Assembly (NCBI GenBank): GCA_001898225.1
Contig: MKTJ01000044.1
Span: forward strand, 224,875-288,874
Direction: 5' to 3'
Source: Chloroflexi bacterium 54-19
GTDB lineage: Bacteria > Chloroflexota > Chloroflexia > Chloroheliales > Chloroheliaceae
Length of the DNA stretch: 64,000 nucleotides
The notes below the pieces were generated by a model that made no database searches, was not told the DNA's origin, and saw only the letters and a list, made by a program, of their open reading frames with translations. This document shows, piece by piece, positions 26,328-35,343 of this stretch; the first letter of the stretch is position 1; every line of letters begins with the position of its first letter. The position numbers and the translations under genes were made by a program.

Positions 26328-28280
26328 CTAGATGTCGAGGTTCTTGACGTTGCGGGAGTGGGTGATGATGAACTGTTTGCGCGGCGGAACCTCGTCGCCC
26401 ATCAACATACCGAAGGTTTCATCGGCGCTGGCGGCATCCTCGACGCTCACCTGCAACAGCACCCGGCCCTGCGGGTTCATAGTAGTCTCCCACAGTTGGT
26501 CCGAGTTCATTTCGCCCAGACCTTTGTAACGCTGCACTTCCGGCTGCTTCGTAAGATTCATCCGTTTGATGATTTCGTCGCGCTGCGGCTCGGTGTAGGC
26601 GTATTGCCGGTCCTTGCCGTGCTTGACCAGGTAGAGCGGTGGCTGCGCGATGTACAGGAAGCCGCCCGCCACCAGGTCCTTCATATTGCGGAAGAAGAAG
26701 GTTAACAGCAGCGTGCGAATGTGCGCCCCGTCCACGTCGGCGTCGGTCATAATCACGATGCGGTGGTAGCGCAGTTTGGCGACTTCGAAGCTGTCGCCGA
26801 TGCCCGCGCCCAGGGCCGTCACCAGCGCCCGAATTTCGGCGTTGGCGAGCATTTTGTCCATAGCCGCCCGCTCGACATTCAAAATCTTACCGCGTAAGGG
26901 CAGGATGGCCTGGAAACGGCGGTCCCGGCCCTGCTTGGCCGAACCACCCGCCGAGTCACCCTCGACGATAAAGAGTTCCGAGCGGGAAGCGTCTTTCTCG
27001 GAACAGTCGGCCAGTTTACCCGGCAGCGACAGCCCATCGAAAGCGCCCTTGCGGATAATCGTGTCCTTAATTTTGGCCTGCTGCTCGCGGATACGGGCCG
27101 CGATAGAGCATTTCTCGACGATGCGCCGGGCTTCGTTCGGGTTTTCTTCCAGCCAGGTCGTCAGCGAGTCCCCGACCACACTTTCGGTCGCGCTCTTGAC
27201 GTTGGCGTTGCCGAGTTTGGCCTTGGTCTGCCCTTCAAACTGGGGGTCAGCCAGTTTCACGCTGATAATCGCCGTCAGACCCTGGCGCACATCGTCACCC
27301 GTGAAGTTCTCGTCCTTTTCTTTTAGAAGGTTGTTCTTGCGGGCGTAGTTGTTGATGGTGCGGGTCAGGGCCGAACGGAACCCGGTCAGGTGCGTCCCAC
27401 CGTCAACCGTGTTGATATTATTGGCAAAGGTATGAATCGAGTCGTTGTAACCCTCGGTGTACTGGAAAGCCACCTCGACCTCGACCTCGTCCGACTTCTT
27501 CTGGACATAGAACGGCTTCTGCTGGACCACCCCACGGGTCTTGTTCATGTGGCGCACGAACGACATCACGCCGCCTTCGAAATAGAAGGTCAGTTCGCGG
27601 TCGTTCCGGTCGTCCACCAGTTGAATTTTGAGGGCCTTGGTCAGAAAGCAGGTTTCGCGGAAACGCTGGGCCATCGCCTCGAAGGTGTATTGCAGGGTGT
27701 CGAAAATGGTATCGTCGGCCAGCCAGCTTGTGCGGGTGCCGCGCGGGTACTCGGCGATTTCTTCCTCGCTCATGTCGCGCACGGTCATATCGGCCACGGG
27801 GATACCACGGCGATATTCCTGCTCGTAAAGCTTGCCGTCACGCCGGACCTGGACCCGAAGCCAGGTCGAAAGAGCGTTCACGACCGAAGCGCCCACGCCG
27901 TGCAGACCGCCCGAAACCTTGTAGCCGCCGCCGCCGAATTTACCACCCGCGTGGAGGACGGTCATAACGATTTCGAGGGCCGGACGCAGCTTCTGGGGGT
28001 GAATATCGGTCGGGATGCCGCGGGCGTCGTCCGAGACGGTCACGACATTGTTTTTATCGACATGGACTTTGATTGTGGTGCAGTAACCAGCCAGCGCTTC
28101 GTCCACGCTGTTGTCCACGATTTCCCAAACCAGGTGGTGCAGACCCCGGTAGTCGGTGCTACCAATGTACATACCGGGACGCTTGCGGACCGGGTCGAGC
28201 CCCTCCAGCACCTGAATATTGCTGGCGTTATAATTCGATTGAACTGCCTCTTCACTGGTCACTTGTTGTGTCACGCTCAT
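26328..28280 (-). CDS. gyrB: DNA gyrase subunit B
   Basis: A 650-residue type IIA topoisomerase ATPase subunit. The N-terminal domain has VLEGLDPVRKRPGMYIGST, the ATP-binding EIVDNSVDEA and GGLHGVGASVVNALS. The Toprim domain shows FIVEGDSAGGSAKQGRDR and IMTDADVDGAHIRTLL, and the C-terminus ends with the usual MGDEVPPRKQFI motif. ParE is the alternative, but length and motifs favour GyrB. gyrA is not adjacent. GGAGG lies only two bases before the ATG, so a GTG two codons later is a possible start. An extended -10 TATAAT lies upstream (28318-28323). Confidence 0.93.
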   Translation of the reverse strand: MSVTQQVTSEEAVQSNYNASNIQVLEGLDPVRKRPGMYIGSTDYRGLHHLVWEIVDNSVDEALAGYCTTIKVHVDKNNVVTVSDDARGIPTDIHPQKLRPALEIVMTVLHAGGKFGGGGYKVSGGLHGVGASVVNALSTWLRVQVRRDGKLYEQEYRRGIPVADMTVRDMSEEEIAEYPRGTRTSWLADDTIFDTLQYTFEAMAQRFRETCFLTKALKIQLVDDRNDRELTFYFEGGVMSFVRHMNKTRGVVQQKPFYVQKKSDEVEVEVAFQYTEGYNDSIHTFANNINTVDGGTHLTGFRSALTRTINNYARKNNLLKEKDENFTGDDVRQGLTAIISVKLADPQFEGQTKAKLGNANVKSATESVVGDSLTTWLEENPNEARRIVEKCSIAARIREQQAKIKDTIIRKGAFDGLSLPGKLADCSEKDASRSELFIVEGDSAGGSAKQGRDRRFQAILPLRGKILNVERAAMDKMLANAEIRALVTALGAGIGDSFEVAKLRYHRIVIMTDADVDGAHIRTLLLTFFFRNMKDLVAGGFLYIAQPPLYLVKHGKDRQYAYTEPQRDEIIKRMNLTKQPEVQRYKGLGEMNSDQLWETTMNPQGRVLLQVSVEDAASADETFGMLMGDEVPPRKQFIITHSRNVKNLDI

Positions 28281-28317
28281 TGCCTCCGATGAACTATCCG
28301 GTTTAATTAATCAATGT

Positions 28318-28323
28318 ATTATA
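28318..28323 (-). promoter_or_regulatory. gyrB extended -10 box
   Basis: Minus-strand TGGTATAAT (extended -10) 38 bases upstream of the gyrB start; the -35 is weak. A TTAGAACAGAT sequence further up (near 28350) resembles the half-site at 9181. Confidence 0.5.
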
Positions 28324-28573
28324 CCATGAATCAGCCTCAATTAACAGCTTAATTAGAACAGATATGCAAATAATCAAGCTAACACTCCTCTTATACAAAA
28401 CCAACTTTTCTCTAACATTTCGCAAATCCAGTTCTAACAAAACGGGCCTATAATGAGCCTCGGAAGTTAATCCGGACGGAATTTTGAAGAAGAAATTAAC
28501 AAGAATAATTAAGAAGTTCTAACAGAATTACTAAAGAAAATTTTGAAGAAAAATAATTTGGAGGATAATTAAG

Positions 28574-29134
28574 ATGAGCACATGGGTAACGGTTCGACCT
28601 GCGGTTCAACCGCATAATTTTCGCCAGACACGGCCCCTCTGGACCGCTAGCACTCTCAACGACCAGTACCTGAACGAGGCTTTTAACCGTTTCTTTGGGG
28701 CCCCGCGCCAGGCCGCTCCGACCGGCGAAGTGACCTACCGCCTGCCGGTGAACGTGGCCCAGGACGAGCACAACTACTACATTTTCGCCCAGTTGCCGGG
28801 TGTCCAGGCCGACCAACTCGAAATTAACGCCGTCGAAAACAAGCTGACCATTTCCGGCGAGGTCCAGAAGAGTCTCCTGGCTCCGCAGCTTCCGGCCCAG
28901 GCCGAGGAGGAGAAGTCCGCCGAAGGCCAGGAAAAGCCCTCCTTCAAGTGGTTGCGCCAGGAACTTGGCACCGAGAATGTCCGCTTCTCCCGCGAGCTTG
29001 AGTTTCCGACCCCGTTCGACGCCGAGAAAATCGAGGCTTCCTACGACAATGGGATGTTGCAGGTAGTGGTCCCGCTGGCTCCCGCCGCGAAGGCTCGCCG
29101 GGTGCTGGTCAATGGCTCTCATTCCCAGAACTAA
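28574..29134 (+). CDS. small heat-shock protein (Hsp20/alpha-crystallin)
   Basis: A 186-residue ATP-independent chaperone. The alpha-crystallin domain starts near residue 55 (YRLPVNVAQDEHNYYIFAQLPGV), continues with LEINAVENKLTISGEV and ends with FDAEKIEASYDNGMLQVVVPL, the conserved A-x-x-x-N-G-V/M-L signature. An insertion of about 35 Glu/Pro/Gln-rich residues separates strands in the middle, longer than usual. GGAGG precedes the start and a terminator follows. Confidence 0.93.
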   Translation: MSTWVTVRPAVQPHNFRQTRPLWTASTLNDQYLNEAFNRFFGAPRQAAPTGEVTYRLPVNVAQDEHNYYIFAQLPGVQADQLEINAVENKLTISGEVQKSLLAPQLPAQAEEEKSAEGQEKPSFKWLRQELGTENVRFSRELEFPTPFDAEKIEASYDNGMLQVVVPLAPAAKARRVLVNGSHSQN

Positions 29135-29160
29135 TTAAATTCAACAACCTCAAGTATATT

Positions 29161-29198
29161 AAGCCGCTCCTGTTCCTTTAGGAGCGGCTTTTATTTTT
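29161..29198 (+). terminator. Rho-independent terminator of the hsp20 gene
   Basis: AAGCCGCTCCT and AGGAGCGGCTT form an 11-bp stem followed by a T-rich run. Confidence 0.9.
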
Positions 29199-29246
29199 CT
29201 ATTCTTGTAGACATATCCCCAAAAAAGGGAAAAGGGAGTTACGAAA

Positions 29247-29693
29247 ATGTTCCTGACCGCCCTAAAAAGTATAGTGCTAGAGTTAATACCCGACATCTAT
29301 TTCACCCTGAAACACCGGGGCAAAAACTATCCCAAGCCGCCGCTTTACCCAAACTCACACACCCTTAAAAAATATCCTTTTCCCGGCCATCTCAAAACCA
29401 GGGTCATTTCTTTCGAAACACCGGACGACTTCGAATCGGTTTACCACTTTTACAAAAACCATTTGACCCGAAATGGTTGGAAGTTGGAAGATGAATATCA
29501 GGATGATAGCAAAATGAGTTTTCTCTACCATCATCCAAAATACCATTTATTTAAATATTACCGCCCAAGAAAATTCCACCGCCACCTAATGTATGGCCTG
29601 GATTTCAAATTTCAAAACCTTGAAGGTATCTTGCACGTTGAAATTCATTATAAAATTTTGGGCCCCTTCTTTTGGCGCGATGATAATTTTTAA
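29247..29693 (+). CDS. unknown protein, paralogue 1 of a tandem pair
   Basis: A 148-residue basic, aromatic-rich soluble protein with the conserved block LKHRGKNYPKPPLYPNSHTLKKYPFP and the ending WRDDNF. The gene at 29913 encodes a clear paralogue. Similar short proteins compare a protein surface to a 'FETPD...FY...L...GW' core, as in this one (VISFETPDDFESVYHFYKN...NGW), a layout typical of small secreted or membrane-linked domains of unknown role. There is no signal peptide. Function unknown. Confidence 0.7.
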   Translation: MFLTALKSIVLELIPDIYFTLKHRGKNYPKPPLYPNSHTLKKYPFPGHLKTRVISFETPDDFESVYHFYKNHLTRNGWKLEDEYQDDSKMSFLYHHPKYHLFKYYRPRKFHRHLMYGLDFKFQNLEGILHVEIHYKILGPFFWRDDNF

Positions 29694-29754
29694 CGGCTGC
29701 TAAAATCAGCTATCCTGAAACTTAAACGCAAACCACATACGAGCGATTCAATAT

Positions 29755-29850
29755 CCTGTCATTCTGCGCCGCCGCGAGGAATCTTTTTCCCCAGGTCAGG
29801 CGCTGTGTGGGTACCGTTGGACAATAGCACGGTCATTGGGGCGTGGAATA
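29755..29850. repeat. dispersed intergenic repeat, copy D
   Basis: GTCATTCTGCG...GAGGAATCT followed by GTACCGTTGGACAATAGCAC (29811-29830), the reverse complement of the motif in copies A and B. It lies between the two tandem paralogues. Confidence 0.65.
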
Positions 29851-29912
29851 GAGATTTCATGGAACCTCGTATTGATGAGCATGAAAAGAGTTAACCCGTT
29901 TTTGGCATAAAT

Positions 29913-30368
29913 ATGTTTCTGACCCTCCTGAAAAGGCTAACGATAGATTTAATATTGGACCTCTACTTTGCCCTTAAACACCGGGGTAGGTACTATCCCC
30001 GCCCGCCTCTCTACCCCAACTCACACTCCCTTAAAAAATACCCCTTCCCCGACCATCCCACGACGAGGGTCACTTCTTTTGAAACACCGGACGGCCTGGA
30101 ATACATCTTTCCCTTTTACGAAGACGTTTTGAAAAAGGATGGTTGGAGCCTGGAAAGTGAAAGTTGGGGCAGGGGTTATATGAGGTTCTACTATCACCGT
30201 CCCCATTTTTATTTCTTTGGCAAGGCCCCGCGCCCTCCAACCTTTCATAGCCACGAACGTCCCTGGTACAGCCTGGAAATCAGGGTACAACCCCTGGAAA
30301 CAGGTCGCCGGGTGGAAATTCACCATACTGTCCGTAGCCCGCGTGGTTGGCGCGATGATACCTTTTAA
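29913..30368 (+). CDS. unknown protein, paralogue 2 of a tandem pair
   Basis: A 151-residue protein sharing the block LKHRGRYYPRPPLYPNSHSL, the FETPD motif, the D/NGW core and the WRDDTF end with its neighbour at 29247. Similarity is highest in the first 55 residues and lower in the middle, so the duplication is not recent. The gene has no strong Shine-Dalgarno, and a dispersed repeat lies between the pair. Confidence 0.7.
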   Translation: MFLTLLKRLTIDLILDLYFALKHRGRYYPRPPLYPNSHSLKKYPFPDHPTTRVTSFETPDGLEYIFPFYEDVLKKDGWSLESESWGRGYMRFYYHRPHFYFFGKAPRPPTFHSHERPWYSLEIRVQPLETGRRVEIHHTVRSPRGWRDDTF

Positions 30369-30376
30369 CGCCAAAT

Positions 30377-30407
30377 AAAGGCCGCTCTCCTGTAGGAGCG
30401 GCCTTAA
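30377..30407. terminator. bidirectional terminator
   Basis: GGCCGCTCTCC and GGAGCGGCC form a stem around a TGTA loop. On the minus strand a TTTATTT run follows, so it mainly serves the FAD oxidoreductase gene. Confidence 0.75.
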
Positions 30408-30432
30408 AGCGATAACCTGAATCTGGAGGAAA

Positions 30433-31836
30433 TTAAGGCTTGATATTCTGGTTTAGCCGGAAAAAGTTAGCCGGGTCGTACTTGCGTTTGACCTCTTGCA
30501 ACCGGGCGTAGGTATCGGGTGGGTAGGCTGTCCGCGTCCCTTTCTCGTCATCCTCCGCTACGAGGTTTACATAACTCTTGCCAGTGGTAAAAGCACCCAA
30601 AACTGCGCTCAGGTCGCGCGCGGCCTGGATTTGCTCCTCGCTTTCCTGGAGGTCGAGCCAGCCAAAGTTAACGTCAATCGAATATCTGGCCTCGCGGTAG
30701 GCGTAAGCCGTCGCCTCCCGGCTGACCCTGGCGACCTGCCCGGCCAGGGGTGTGACCAGGATAAACGAACCGGGTGAAGTCATCTGGTTGTCAGCTCCCG
30801 CTACCAGCGCCTCGATTAAACCGTCCGGTAGGCCTTCGCTGAAAGTGCCGTGGACGTAGTAGTTCTGGCCGAAGCGCGCCGCCTCGTCCACCAGGCTTTG
30901 CTGCACGACATAGGGAATAGGACCGAGCATATCCACGACCGGGCGGCTAAAGGAACGGATTCTTTCGACATAGCCCATTCCTTCCTCGATGGGTCCCGCG
31001 TAGCACATCGCCAGGGTTAAGACCTTCGTGCCTTGAATATCCGGCGGCACAAAGGGGGCGGGCGGCGCGGTCATAAAGATAGCCTGGACCGCCAGTTCGT
31101 CCGGGGCCGTTTCGGTCAGGTCGCGATAGAATTCCAGCGCGCTCTGGGCCTGGTTGAGCGGAAACATGGCAATGCCCCCGGCCACGATTGGCCCCAGCGG
31201 GTGCAAGCGGTATTCGAAAGAGGTTACAACGCCGAAGTTGCCGCCCCCGCCCCGGACGGCCCAGAAAAGGTCCGGGTTTTCGGCGCTGCTGGCGTGGATA
31301 AGCTGCCCTTCCGCCGTTACGAGGTCCACCGATAGCAAATTATCAATGGTCAGGCCAAATTTGCGCGCCAGGTAACCAAACCCGCCGCCGAGGGTCAGAC
31401 CGCCAATCCCGGTGTGAGAGACCTGCCCGCCCGTTACCGCCAGACCAAACGCCTGGGTCTCGAAGTCCACATCGTGCCAGGTGCAGCCGCCCTCGGCCCT
31501 GGCGGTCTGGGTCACCGGGTCCACCCGCACGCTTTTCATCAGGGAAAGGTCAATCACCAGGCCGCCGTCGCACACGCTATGCCCCACGACACTGTGCCCG
31601 CCGCCCCGCACCGCCACCTGTAAATTGTTCCGGCGGGCGAAATTTACGGCAGCGATTACGTCACCGGCGCCCCGGCACCGGACAATTAAGGCCGGTTTGC
31701 GGTCAATCATATTGTTCCAGACCTGCCGGGCCTGGTCATAACCCGGTTCCCCGGCCAAAAGAACCTCACCCCTTAAACCACCCTTGAGTTGACCTAAAGC
31801 TTCGGCGGAGAAGACAATATTATGAGAGGGGGTCAT
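30433..31836 (-). CDS. FAD-linked oxidoreductase with berberine-bridge C-terminus
   Basis: A 467-residue flavoenzyme. The PCMH-type FAD domain has VRGGGHSVVGHSVCDGG, whose His is the usual covalent FAD site, and GGLTLGGGFGYLARKFGL. The C-terminal substrate region ends in YDPANFFRLNQNI, the berberine-bridge motif. The Cys of the second FAD link found in bicovalent members is replaced in GGQVSHTGIGG, so the flavin is probably held by one covalent bond. Substrates in the family are sugars, alkaloids or aryl alcohols. A GTG two codons upstream is rejected because it abuts the AAGGAG site. Confidence 0.87.
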   Translation of the reverse strand: MTPSHNIVFSAEALGQLKGGLRGEVLLAGEPGYDQARQVWNNMIDRKPALIVRCRGAGDVIAAVNFARRNNLQVAVRGGGHSVVGHSVCDGGLVIDLSLMKSVRVDPVTQTARAEGGCTWHDVDFETQAFGLAVTGGQVSHTGIGGLTLGGGFGYLARKFGLTIDNLLSVDLVTAEGQLIHASSAENPDLFWAVRGGGGNFGVVTSFEYRLHPLGPIVAGGIAMFPLNQAQSALEFYRDLTETAPDELAVQAIFMTAPPAPFVPPDIQGTKVLTLAMCYAGPIEEGMGYVERIRSFSRPVVDMLGPIPYVVQQSLVDEAARFGQNYYVHGTFSEGLPDGLIEALVAGADNQMTSPGSFILVTPLAGQVARVSREATAYAYREARYSIDVNFGWLDLQESEEQIQAARDLSAVLGAFTTGKSYVNLVAEDDEKGTRTAYPPDTYARLQEVKRKYDPANFFRLNQNIKP

Positions 31837-31992
31837 AAACACACTCCTTGGGTTATATTTGGTGCTGAAAAATAACCCTATAAAACTTAAATTGTACTAG
31901 CTGGCTCCAAAGGCACCCGGTTCTCACGACCCGGTTTCAGGGTTTTATAAATAACTTTTCCAGGCTGAAACCGGGCCGGATCGGGTATTGGT

Positions 31993-32439
31993 TTAATGAG
32001 GGACTTCCAGGCCAAGCTGGCTTAAAATGCTCGGCAGACCACCCCCCGGCACTACCGGGAGGTTCAGGCTGGAGAATTTGCCGCCGCGCATGGTCAGGAC
32101 CGGGTGTTCGACCGCTAACCGGATAGGGTTGCCGGTCGGAGACACCGGAGGAATGGGCATCCCGGTCGGGGTCAGGTCTAAAACTCCGGTCTGGGTGCCG
32201 CTAATCTGGATGGTCAACTCTACCTTGTCACTGCTTTCGACGGCCTGGCTGATGTTGAAATTAAAGTCGGGGAAAGCCTGGGCCAGGATAGCGTGTAAAC
32301 CCAGGAATTCAGCCTTGCCGAGGGGCTGCGGGGTAGGCCCGGTTACCACAAAATCGTCGGTTATATAGCGGCTGGCGGTCTCGACATCACCGCGCCCCAG
32401 GGCCTCACAAAAATCCTTTGCCAGGTCAACGTTACTCAT
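31993..32439 (-). CDS. SnoaL-like (NTF2-fold) protein
   Basis: A 148-residue protein with the SnoaL/ester-cyclase layout: an N-terminal helix (LAKDFCEALGRGDVETASRYITDDFVVTGP), LGKAEFLGLHAILAQAFPDFNFNI and a strand-rich end. The family includes polyketide cyclases, isomerases and many binding proteins, so a specific reaction cannot be named. AAAGG nine bases upstream favours the second ATG. It is followed by the unrelated FAD oxidoreductase gene. Confidence 0.8.
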   Translation of the reverse strand: MSNVDLAKDFCEALGRGDVETASRYITDDFVVTGPTPQPLGKAEFLGLHAILAQAFPDFNFNISQAVESSDKVELTIQISGTQTGVLDLTPTGMPIPPVSPTGNPIRLAVEHPVLTMRGGKFSSLNLPVVPGGGLPSILSQLGLEVPH

Positions 32440-32633
32440 GACAATCATCCTTTCTCAAATTTGGGCGGCAAATCCAGGCAGATAGCCTCCCCCGGTCGTT
32501 GTGTTTTAGCGTAGGTGTGATGGGTCTTCTGGCGAATTACTAAAACCGTCCGGCGGTAGGGCCGTCAGGTTTAACTGGCCCTATAGTAGCAAAGGGATAT
32601 TTGGAATAAATGGGGAATAGTACGTAAAAAATA

Positions 32634-32662
32634 ACCGCCCGGTACGTATAAATCCGGGCGGT
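32634..32662 (-). terminator. Rho-independent terminator
   Basis: ACCGCCCGG and CCGGGCGGT form a 9-bp stem; on the minus strand TATTTTTTAC follows. It ends the hydrolase gene at 32702. Confidence 0.9.
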
Positions 32663-32701
32663 CAGGGGTTGTTTTATTCTTCAGGCAGGGGTCCGAGCGG
32701 A

Positions 32702-33544
32702 TTAGGCGGCCAGCCAGGCCAGGGTTTCCGGCAGGACGGATTCCGGTTTCTCGCGGTGAGGATAGTGGCCCAGCCCTTCCAGCACCTTGATATTTGCGCC
32801 GGGGAGTTTCGATTGCACCAGGTCGGCTTCGGCCCGGGCATTTTTGAAGTCAGGGTCTTTGGTGCCGAAGAAAATCAGGGTTGGGACTTTGATATTTTGA
32901 ATATCGTTATCAATCCGCCGGGCCAGGCACATCCCTATAATGCTTTTCATCGCGCCGGGCCGTTTCAGGAACCCCTTAAGCTCGGCAAAATAGTCCGGTT
33001 CCAGCGGGCGGCTTGGATAGAGCGATTTGAAATAAGTGGCCCAGAACAGCCTGCCGATAACCGGCAAACTCAAAACACCTGTCAGCAAATAACCCATCAA
33101 CATATTCCCGGTGTGCATTATTGGGCTCAACATAACCAGTTTTTCGACTCTTTCGGGGTGCCGGACCGCGTACAGCCCTATCGAAGCGCCCGACACAGAG
33201 CAGCCCACCAGCGTAGCTTTATCCACCTTTTCGGCGTCCAGGATGGCCGTTATATCGTCGCAAAGGGCGTCCAGGTTAAAAGACTTGAACTGGCCCACCG
33301 AGTCGCCCATGCCGCGCAGGTCGGTGGTGATGACCCGGTATCCCGCCTCGACCAGGGCCGGGGCAAAGAATTCGTACTCGCGGCGGGTATCGCCCAGGCT
33401 CGGCAGGCACAAAACTACCCCGCCTTTTCCGGCAGATTGGTCCTCAATGGTATAGGCCAGTTTGCCGCCAGGGACCGCTACAAACTTTTCTTCTTTTAAC
33501 GTTTTGCTATTTTCTTGTTTAGCTTGTTTGTTTTCGGTTGTCAT
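32702..33544 (-). CDS. alpha/beta-hydrolase fold protein
   Basis: A 280-residue protein with the usual strand order. TTDLRGMGDSVG holds the oxyanion region, GCSVSGASIG the nucleophile Ser (elbow G-x-S-x-S rather than G-x-S-x-G), FGTKDPDF the acid and GLGHYPHREKP the His. The first 20 residues are polar. The family covers esterases, haloperoxidases and C-C hydrolases. The promoter carries a perfect 16-bp palindrome over the start of transcription, so it is probably repressed by a TetR-like protein. Confidence 0.85.
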   Translation of the reverse strand: MTTENKQAKQENSKTLKEEKFVAVPGGKLAYTIEDQSAGKGGVVLCLPSLGDTRREYEFFAPALVEAGYRVITTDLRGMGDSVGQFKSFNLDALCDDITAILDAEKVDKATLVGCSVSGASIGLYAVRHPERVEKLVMLSPIMHTGNMLMGYLLTGVLSLPVIGRLFWATYFKSLYPSRPLEPDYFAELKGFLKRPGAMKSIIGMCLARRIDNDIQNIKVPTLIFFGTKDPDFKNARAEADLVQSKLPGANIKVLEGLGHYPHREKPESVLPETLAWLAA

Positions 33545-33651
33545 TTGGCTGCCCGCTTTCTTTCTCTCGGTCTTAACCCGTTTATTAAAAAATTTTCCAG
33601 GACCAATTTTTCCCGGTCCTGTTTTTTCCTGTTACTTTCCGGTGATATTGT

Positions 33652-33701
33652 GTCCGAACGTTCGGACGTTTTTATTGTAGCATGGTTTTGAAATTTGTAA
33701 A
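33652..33701 (-). promoter_or_regulatory. repressible promoter with 16-bp palindromic operator
   Basis: Minus strand: -35 TTTACA (33696-33701), 16-base spacer, -10 TACAAT (33674-33679), followed by GTCCGAACGTTCGGAC (33652-33667), a perfect palindrome over the expected transcription start of the hydrolase gene. Its size and symmetry resemble TetR-family operators. Confidence 0.65.
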
Positions 33702-33755
33702 GAGGCAATTTAAAGAATTTAGAAGAAGTTGGATTTTTAATTTGTGAGGTGATAA

Positions 33756-33796
33756 AAAACCCCGGCTCCCTCTTATTCTAAGGAGCCGGGGTCGTC
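33756..33796 (-). terminator. Rho-independent terminator
   Basis: ACCCCGGCTCC and GGAGCCGGGGT form an 11-bp stem followed by T6 on the minus strand. It ends the esterase gene at 33807. Confidence 0.92.
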
Positions 33797-33806
33797 AACG
33801 TCAGGG

Positions 33807-34760
33807 TTAAGCCCGTAAGGCTCGTTTGAGCGCGTTTACAAAATCGCGCTGCAAGGCCTGGGTAACCTGGGCTGTCGCCACCATATTAAAGCCGTGGAAC
33901 CCGCCGGGATAAAGATGGAATTCGGTTGGCACCCCGGCCCTGGTCAGGCGGCGGGCATATTCGAGGTCTTCTTCCAGAAAAAGGTCGAGAGACCCGACGC
34001 TGATAAAGGTCGGCGGCAATCCTGCTAAATCGGTGGCACGGGCTGCCGAGGCGTAAGGCGAGACACCTTCGCTGCCGGGAGCCTGTCCCAGCATGGCTTC
34101 CCAGCCGAAGTAGTTAGCCTGGGGTTTCCAGATAAACTCCCCGGTGTAGGGATGCGGGTCGGTCGTAACGGCGGTGCGGTCGTCCAGCATCGGGTGAATT
34201 AAAAGCTGGAATGCCAGCGGTATTTCGCCCCGGTCGCGAGTAAGCAGAGCCAGACCTGCGCTAATCCCGGCCCCTGCGCTCGAACCGCCAATGGCAATCC
34301 GGTTCGGGGCAATACCCAGTTCGCCCGCGTTCTGGTAGAGCCATTTCAGGGCGGCGTAACAATCCTCAACCGGGCCGGGAAAAGGCGTTTCCGGGGCCAG
34401 GCGGTAATCCACCACCGCGACAGCGCACCCGACCTGCTTTACCAAATTTTTAACCGTTGCGTCTTCGTTGTCGGCTGACCCCATCACGAAGCCGCCCCCG
34501 TGGACCCAGAGCAGGGCGGGCAAGGGGCGTTCCAGTCCTTTTGGCAGGTAGAGCAGCACTCGCACCGGGGGAGCGTCCTGGGGACCGGGCACCTGGTATT
34601 CGGTTACCTCAATATCGGGAGAGGGCGCTGTCTTCATGGCCGCCACCATCGCCTTCAGGCTTGCTCGCGCCTGGGGCAGGGTTTCATTGGTTAAAGGAAC
34701 ATCGGGAAGTAAATCCAGTATCGGGGCCAGTTCCGGGTCAACAAGATGTTTGGAGTTCAT
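33807..34760 (-). CDS. HSL-family (GDXG) lipase/esterase
   Basis: A 317-residue serine hydrolase. LWVHGGGFVMGSADNED is the HGGG oxyanion motif, IGGSSAGAGISAGLA the GDSAG-type nucleophile elbow, VGSLDLFLEED the acid and GFHGFN the His. The family hydrolyses short acyl esters. No signal peptide, so cytoplasmic. AGGAAAACC precedes the start. Confidence 0.9.
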   Translation of the reverse strand: MNSKHLVDPELAPILDLLPDVPLTNETLPQARASLKAMVAAMKTAPSPDIEVTEYQVPGPQDAPPVRVLLYLPKGLERPLPALLWVHGGGFVMGSADNEDATVKNLVKQVGCAVAVVDYRLAPETPFPGPVEDCYAALKWLYQNAGELGIAPNRIAIGGSSAGAGISAGLALLTRDRGEIPLAFQLLIHPMLDDRTAVTTDPHPYTGEFIWKPQANYFGWEAMLGQAPGSEGVSPYASAARATDLAGLPPTFISVGSLDLFLEEDLEYARRLTRAGVPTEFHLYPGGFHGFNMVATAQVTQALQRDFVNALKRALRA

Positions 34761-34850
34761 GGTTTTCCTTTGTTGTCATAATAAAATTAGGGTGCAGGGC
34801 ACTAAATCGGCCTTTTTTTGGTGCTTTGTCTTTTAACGCGCCCTTCAGGG

Positions 34851-34885
34851 TGAACTTTCAACTTTCAACGTTTTACGTTTAACGC
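34851..34885. repeat. short 7-bp tandem repeat of the AACGTTT type
   Basis: Reads TTTCAAC-TTTCAAC-GTTTTAC-GTTTAAC-GCTTTT, in the gap before the metallopeptidase stop. Confidence 0.65.
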
Positions 34886-34887
34886 TT

Positions 34888-35277
34888 TTAATGCCAGCCC
34901 ATGCGGTCAAGTTCATCGTCGTCAATACCGAAGAAATGGGCCACCTCGTGCAGGACAGTGCGCCGGACCTGCTCTTTGAGGGCGGCCTGACCGGGATATT
35001 CATCTTCCAGCGGCTCCTGGTAAATCGTGATTTTATCCGGCAGGGCCATGTTATAGTTCGAAAGGCGCTGGGTCCGGGGCACCCCTTCGTAGAGCCCAAA
35101 AAGCGTCTCGCGGTCTGGGTTCATCCCCATACTGAGAAGCTTCGCCCGCGAGGGCCGCCTTTCGACCATTACGACCACGTTCTCTTTTTCGAGAAAGCGG
35201 CGGAACCGGGCGGGCATCCCGCGCAGGGCGGCGGCTACCAGTCTTTCAAATTCGGGTTTGGAGCGGGCCAGGGTCAT
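34888..35277 (-). CDS. zincin-like metallopeptidase family protein
   Basis: A 129-residue protein ending in the zinc signature TVLHEVAHFFGIDDDELDRMGW, an HExxH motif with a third ligand downstream (Asp or Glu). It matches the compact minimal zincins widespread in Actinomycetota and Chloroflexota. The substrate is unknown. There is no signal peptide, so it is cytoplasmic. It is the second gene after the hydrolase at 35344, 66 bases apart. Confidence 0.85.
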   Translation of the reverse strand: MTLARSKPEFERLVAAALRGMPARFRRFLEKENVVVMVERRPSRAKLLSMGMNPDRETLFGLYEGVPRTQRLSNYNMALPDKITIYQEPLEDEYPGQAALKEQVRRTVLHEVAHFFGIDDDELDRMGWH

Positions 35278-35343
35278 AATTTTCTCGTCTTTTCTCCGGT
35301 TGGTTGCTACGATTGGTCCGGCAAACTGTGGTCCCGGTTTTTT

